Below, one piece after another: positions 61,163 to 64,000 of a stretch of DNA of 64,000 bases. Under the pieces are notes generated by a model. It made no database searches and had not been told where the DNA came from. It saw only the letters and a program-made list of their open reading frames with translations. Positions within the stretch are counted from its first letter, which is position 1. Each line of letters begins with the position of its first letter. Made by a program: the position numbers and the translations under genes. Source of the stretch: Fidelibacterota bacterium (GTDB lineage Bacteria; Fidelibacterota; Marinisomatia; Marinisomatales; TCS55); contig JABGZQ010000042.1 of NCBI GenBank assembly GCA_018674655.1, positions 1 through 64,000 on the forward strand. The letters are read 5' to 3'.

Positions 61163-64000
61163 TCATATACTTTTTTGAAAACTGAATACCCAGTCATTCA
61201 TTCCTTCGATTGATTCTCCATCAATAGTAGCCTTCATCGGTTTATCAATTCGTAAGTATAAGGGTTGCCCGAAAACGGTTTTGGATAATCGGATTCCCAA
61301 ACCATAATCCACAAGAGATGTATTGCTGAATCCATAATCACCAACAGTAAACTTTGATCCTGTGAGTGTCCCTGCATCCAGGAATGCGGCCAATTCAAAT
61401 TTAATTCCTAAAATGGATTTGGTTAAATAGCCTTCGAAAGTCGTTGTGAATACATTTTCTACGCCTACAAATCCTTGATTTCCAAAAGCGCGGAGGTTGG
61501 CATCACCGGCTAAATGATATTGATCCCTTAAATCTGTGTCACCATAAAAACTGGATGCATCTCGAAGATATGGTTTCTCGTACATGGTGCCGGATCCGGC
61601 CCCTTCTACGGTATATCTTTCTTGATTCGGAATGCCTTTATCATCAGCCCAAATTTTTCCATAAATGCCTCTAAACCTTGCACCAAACAACCCAAAACTT
61701 TGATCAAATGATTCTGTAATAGTTAAACGACTGAAAGTCCAATCTGAGATTCCACCCGGTGCAAAATCAAAAACGATTTGGTTAGAAATAGGCCCTAAGT
61801 AAGCATTTAGTTTGGTGAAGAAAACAACAGTTTTACCAATATCATATAAATTGGTTCTGCTCGTATCAACAGCATTGGTCACATAAAAACCCGATTCAAC
61901 GTTATTAATACCATAGATCGGGTTGGTGGCATTGAGTATTTTTTCAGAGTTCAATCCATATCCACTCACACCACCCAAATTGTATGCATGAAAATAATTT
62001 TTGTCCATTCCTTTAAATAAGTCTCGATTCCAACCGGAGACTTTCCAAAATACTTTACCTGTTTCAGTCCCAACATTAATATCGGTCATAACACTTTCTA
62101 ATAACCCATATGATTTCCGCAATCTGAGTCCGGGCATGACTTCATCTTTTGCGAGATAATGGACGGTTGGATGCCATTGTTTTACCATTCGATTTCGAGG
62201 TTGGTATCGCATCCCTGGGTAATAAAACATTTTTTCTGACTGCATTTTACCCGTGGAATTATTTCTGAAATCGATATCCATTGTTTGGGCATCGGGATCC
62301 AGCATAGCCGATTGTGGCTCACTGGGTACATTATATGTAAAGGAGTCACTGGTCCGGAATTTATGGTTTGTCCACCAAACACGATGGGCCGCCCCATCTT
62401 TCAATTTTGTTTCCACCAGTTGGGGCATGTCTCGTTTCCCATTGCGGACAATGTTCAATGTCACATCCCAAGTGCCATCCGACTTTTTCTTCTTTTCCCA
62501 ACCTTTAATGCCGTAATCCAAGAGACGCGTATCATGGAGCCATGGACGGAAGAACCAATCTAAATCCTGACCGCTCACATCTTCCATGGCATCAACAAAT
62601 CGTTTTTCATTGGTATGCTTTAGATTCCAACGATGGAAATATTCCTGCATCCCTTGGGTAAATGTTTCTTCACCCAAAATATACTTTAATTCATCCAACA
62701 TGAGAGATGGCTTTGTATAGGCATTGGCACCTGCAGCACGGCTCCCCTTAAACATATAAGTGGATCGGCTGATAGGCTCATCCTGACCACTGGCCATAAA
62801 ACTGATCATTCCCCATTGGGAATTTCCCAAACTGCTGTTAAAGCGCCAGTGTTTTTTCTGCCAATCTTTATAGCGTTTACCACCTTCCAGATCAAACCCG
62901 TGATCACCATACCGATCCATCATATACCACCGCGTTTGAAATGATGTAAATCCCTCGTCCATCCACGCTTCCCGCACTTCATTATTGGCAAGGATGCCGT
63001 AAAACAAAATGTGACCCACTTCGTGGAGGATCAATCCTTCAGATTCGCTACCATCCATGACTAGCATAGGATATTCCATACCGCCCCCGGCGAGGCGATC
63101 TGTATTGGTCACTTGTGGATAAGGATACATGCCGAATTGTGTACTAAGCCATTGGATGGCACGCTCGGTCCGGGCTACCGCTTTTTGGGTCCACTTTTTA
63201 CCATTTTTTTGATTGAAAAGAGCATGGACCGCAACCCCATTCCACTCTCCACTTTCGTATAAAAAATTAGGTGTGGTGACCCAGGCAAAGTCATGAACAT
63301 TTTCTGCATGAAAAGACACTACCCGTCTTTCGGTGGAATCATATTCCATACGGTTCTTCTTGAATTCTTTCAGCCAATCTGAAAATTGTTGACTCGTATC
63401 CACCTGCACTTCTTCCCATCCAGGATCCCCATTTGAAACCACACCTGTGGCACCAATGATGTACCCTTTGGGTACATCCATGGTTACATCAAATGTGCCA
63501 AATTCTCCATAGAATTCTCCCTCAGCATGGAAAGGTTCATCGAACCAGCCATTTTCATCATAGACCACCATTTTCGGATACCAATGGGCAAAATTATATT
63601 GTTCACCGATTCGGCCAGCTCTTTCTGCAAATTCACCTACATGGTGTACCCAATCCAGTTCAATGACTAAAGAATCACCAGATGCCAATGCCATTGCCAG
63701 TTTGGAGGTAAGTATCGTATCGTCGATACGAAATGAATCTGCCAATGCAACATCATTCTGGTTAATAGTGAAATTGGTAATATCATATTGACTAAGATAT
63801 GGATCCATTCCTTTTTTAAATTTAGTCCCTCTACTGGCACGACCTAACCCGGCTAAATATTCACGATGTTTCACCGTCCCCTCTTGAAAGGAATTGGCAT
63901 ATAGATTAATATGGATTCGATCTAAAATGTCGGGAGAATAGTTCACATATTTTATGGTGGAATGGCCACTTATGGTATGGGCTGCGGTATCCAGTTTTAC
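61163..64000 (-). CDS. M1-family metallopeptidase fused to a C-terminal Omp85-like barrel (5' end outside window)
   Basis: The frame is open to base 64000 and upstream codons (LDTAAHTISGH) belong to the M1 N-terminal sandwich, so the gene continues past the window; the GTG at 63946 is not the start. The peptidase part has GGGMEYPML (GAMEN-like) and the zinc motif HEVGH (63011-63025) with the third ligand Glu in WMDEGFTSFQ. After about 62190 the last ~340 residues change character: amphipathic strands, LRAFGNQGFVG matching the (V/I)RG(F/Y)-type motif of Omp85 proteins, FLDAGT, YGLGIRLSKTVFGQPLYLRIDKPM and a strand-like end WVFSFQKSI. I infer a C-terminal outer-membrane barrel anchoring the peptidase. 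No POTRA domain is evident. Confidence 0.85.
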   Translation of the reverse strand, partial: VKLDTAAHTISGHSTIKYVNYSPDILDRIHINLYANSFQEGTVKHREYLAGLGRASRGTKFKKGMDPYLSQYDITNFTINQNDVALADSFRIDDTILTSKLAMALASGDSLVIELDWVHHVGEFAERAGRIGEQYNFAHWYPKMVVYDENGWFDEPFHAEGEFYGEFGTFDVTMDVPKGYIIGATGVVSNGDPGWEEVQVDTSQQFSDWLKEFKKNRMEYDSTERRVVSFHAENVHDFAWVTTPNFLYESGEWNGVAVHALFNQKNGKKWTQKAVARTERAIQWLSTQFGMYPYPQVTNTDRLAGGGMEYPMLVMDGSESEGLILHEVGHILFYGILANNEVREAWMDEGFTSFQTRWYMMDRYGDHGFDLEGGKRYKDWQKKHWRFNSSLGNSQWGMISFMASGQDEPISRSTYMFKGSRAAGANAYTKPSLMLDELKYILGEETFTQGMQEYFHRWNLKHTNEKRFVDAMEDVSGQDLDWFFRPWLHDTRLLDYGIKGWEKKKKSDGTWDVTLNIVRNGKRDMPQLVETKLKDGAAHRVWWTNHKFRTSDSFTYNVPSEPQSAMLDPDAQTMDIDFRNNSTGKMQSEKMFYYPGMRYQPRNRMVKQWHPTVHYLAKDEVMPGLRLRKSYGLLESVMTDINVGTETGKVFWKVSGWNRDLFKGMDKNYFHAYNLGGVSGYGLNSEKILNATNPIYGINNVESGFYVTNAVDTSRTNLYDIGKTVVFFTKLNAYLGPISNQIVFDFAPGGISDWTFSRLTITESFDQSFGLFGARFRGIYGKIWADDKGIPNQERYTVEGAGSGTMYEKPYLRDASSFYGDTDLRDQYHLAGDANLRAFGNQGFVGVENVFTTTFEGYLTKSILGIKFELAAFLDAGTLTGSKFTVGDYGFSNTSLVDYGLGIRLSKTVFGQPLYLRIDKPMKATIDGESIEGMNDWVFSFQKSI

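Noticed and set aside
1-64000. tRNA genes, rRNA, CRISPR arrays, insertion sequences, prophage
   Set aside because: All gaps were read on both strands. No cloverleaf with a T-loop consensus, no regularly spaced repeats, and no transposase or phage-like reading frame was seen.

Overview
The window looks like part of a chromosome from a free-living Gram-negative bacterium of the FCB (Fibrobacteres-Chlorobi-Bacteroidetes) superphylum. A lineage such as Candidatus Marinimicrobia is possible, but I infer this from gene content and cannot prove it. Outer-membrane machinery is plentiful: an LptG/F permease, a TolC-type channel, a CBM9/DUF5916 barrel, other predicted barrels and several lipobox proteins. 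Base composition is moderately AT-rich. Many genes have recognisable Shine-Dalgarno sequences (for example before pruA and rpmF), which argues against a typical Bacteroidetes. Apart from the genes cut by the window edges and one decayed duplicate, coding density is very high, with many ATGA or TAATG overlaps. I found no rRNA, tRNA, CRISPR array, insertion sequence or prophage.

Layout. 1-8871 (minus): a possible single operon running uspA-like, 2H phosphoesterase, predicted barrel, Cys-rich secreted protein, tolC-like, cusB-like, cusA-like and a lipoprotein cut by the left edge. This is a Cu(I)/Ag(I) efflux module. 8990-9420: decayed second copy of the 2H phosphoesterase plus small palindromic repeats. 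9438-18469 (minus): DUF5916 barrel, thioredoxin-like protein, a four-gene translationally coupled set (TlpA-like lipoprotein, aminotransferase, threonine-dehydratase-like enzyme, ornithine-cyclodeaminase-like enzyme) and an M14 peptidase. 18611-20618 (minus): rpmB and an M1 peptidase. 20772-34995 (plus): dusB, pruA, sucCD-ndk, a SPOR lipoprotein, an unknown membrane protein, then the classical yceD-rpmF-plsX-fabH-fabD-fabG-acpP-fabF-rnc cluster. 34992-39350 (minus): bifunctional nuclease, PGI/PMI, polyprenyl synthase, phosphohexomutase and a lone release-factor domain protein. 39457-45719: PqaA-like lipoprotein (plus), murQ and an alanine/glycine:cation symporter (minus), lptG-like (plus), and a barrel protein (minus). 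45716-48643 (minus): very large lipoprotein coupled to that barrel. 48771-51292 (minus): metK-ahcY. 51592-59576 (minus): an ileS-traR/dksA-lspA-rluD-xerD-pckA-hpf operon. 59701-64000 (minus): a DegP-type protease and an M1-type peptidase that continues past the right edge.

How the genes fit together. The bacterium appears to live on peptides and amino acids: three surface or periplasmic peptidases, proline/glutamate catabolism (PruA), amino-acid dehydratase, aminotransferase and reductase genes, an alanine/glycine symporter, succinyl-CoA ligase and PEP carboxykinase for gluconeogenesis. The rest is house-keeping: fatty-acid synthesis, ribosomal proteins, the methyl cycle (MetK/AhcY), isoprenoid and hexose-phosphate metabolism, and envelope biogenesis.

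Most unusual items: the right-edge M1 peptidase, whose last ~340 residues look like an Omp85-type barrel; the fully overlapping TlpA/aminotransferase/dehydratase/cyclodeaminase set; the coupled giant lipoprotein and barrel pair; an IleRS with altered HIGH and KMSKS signatures; and a ~300-base structured leader before metK.
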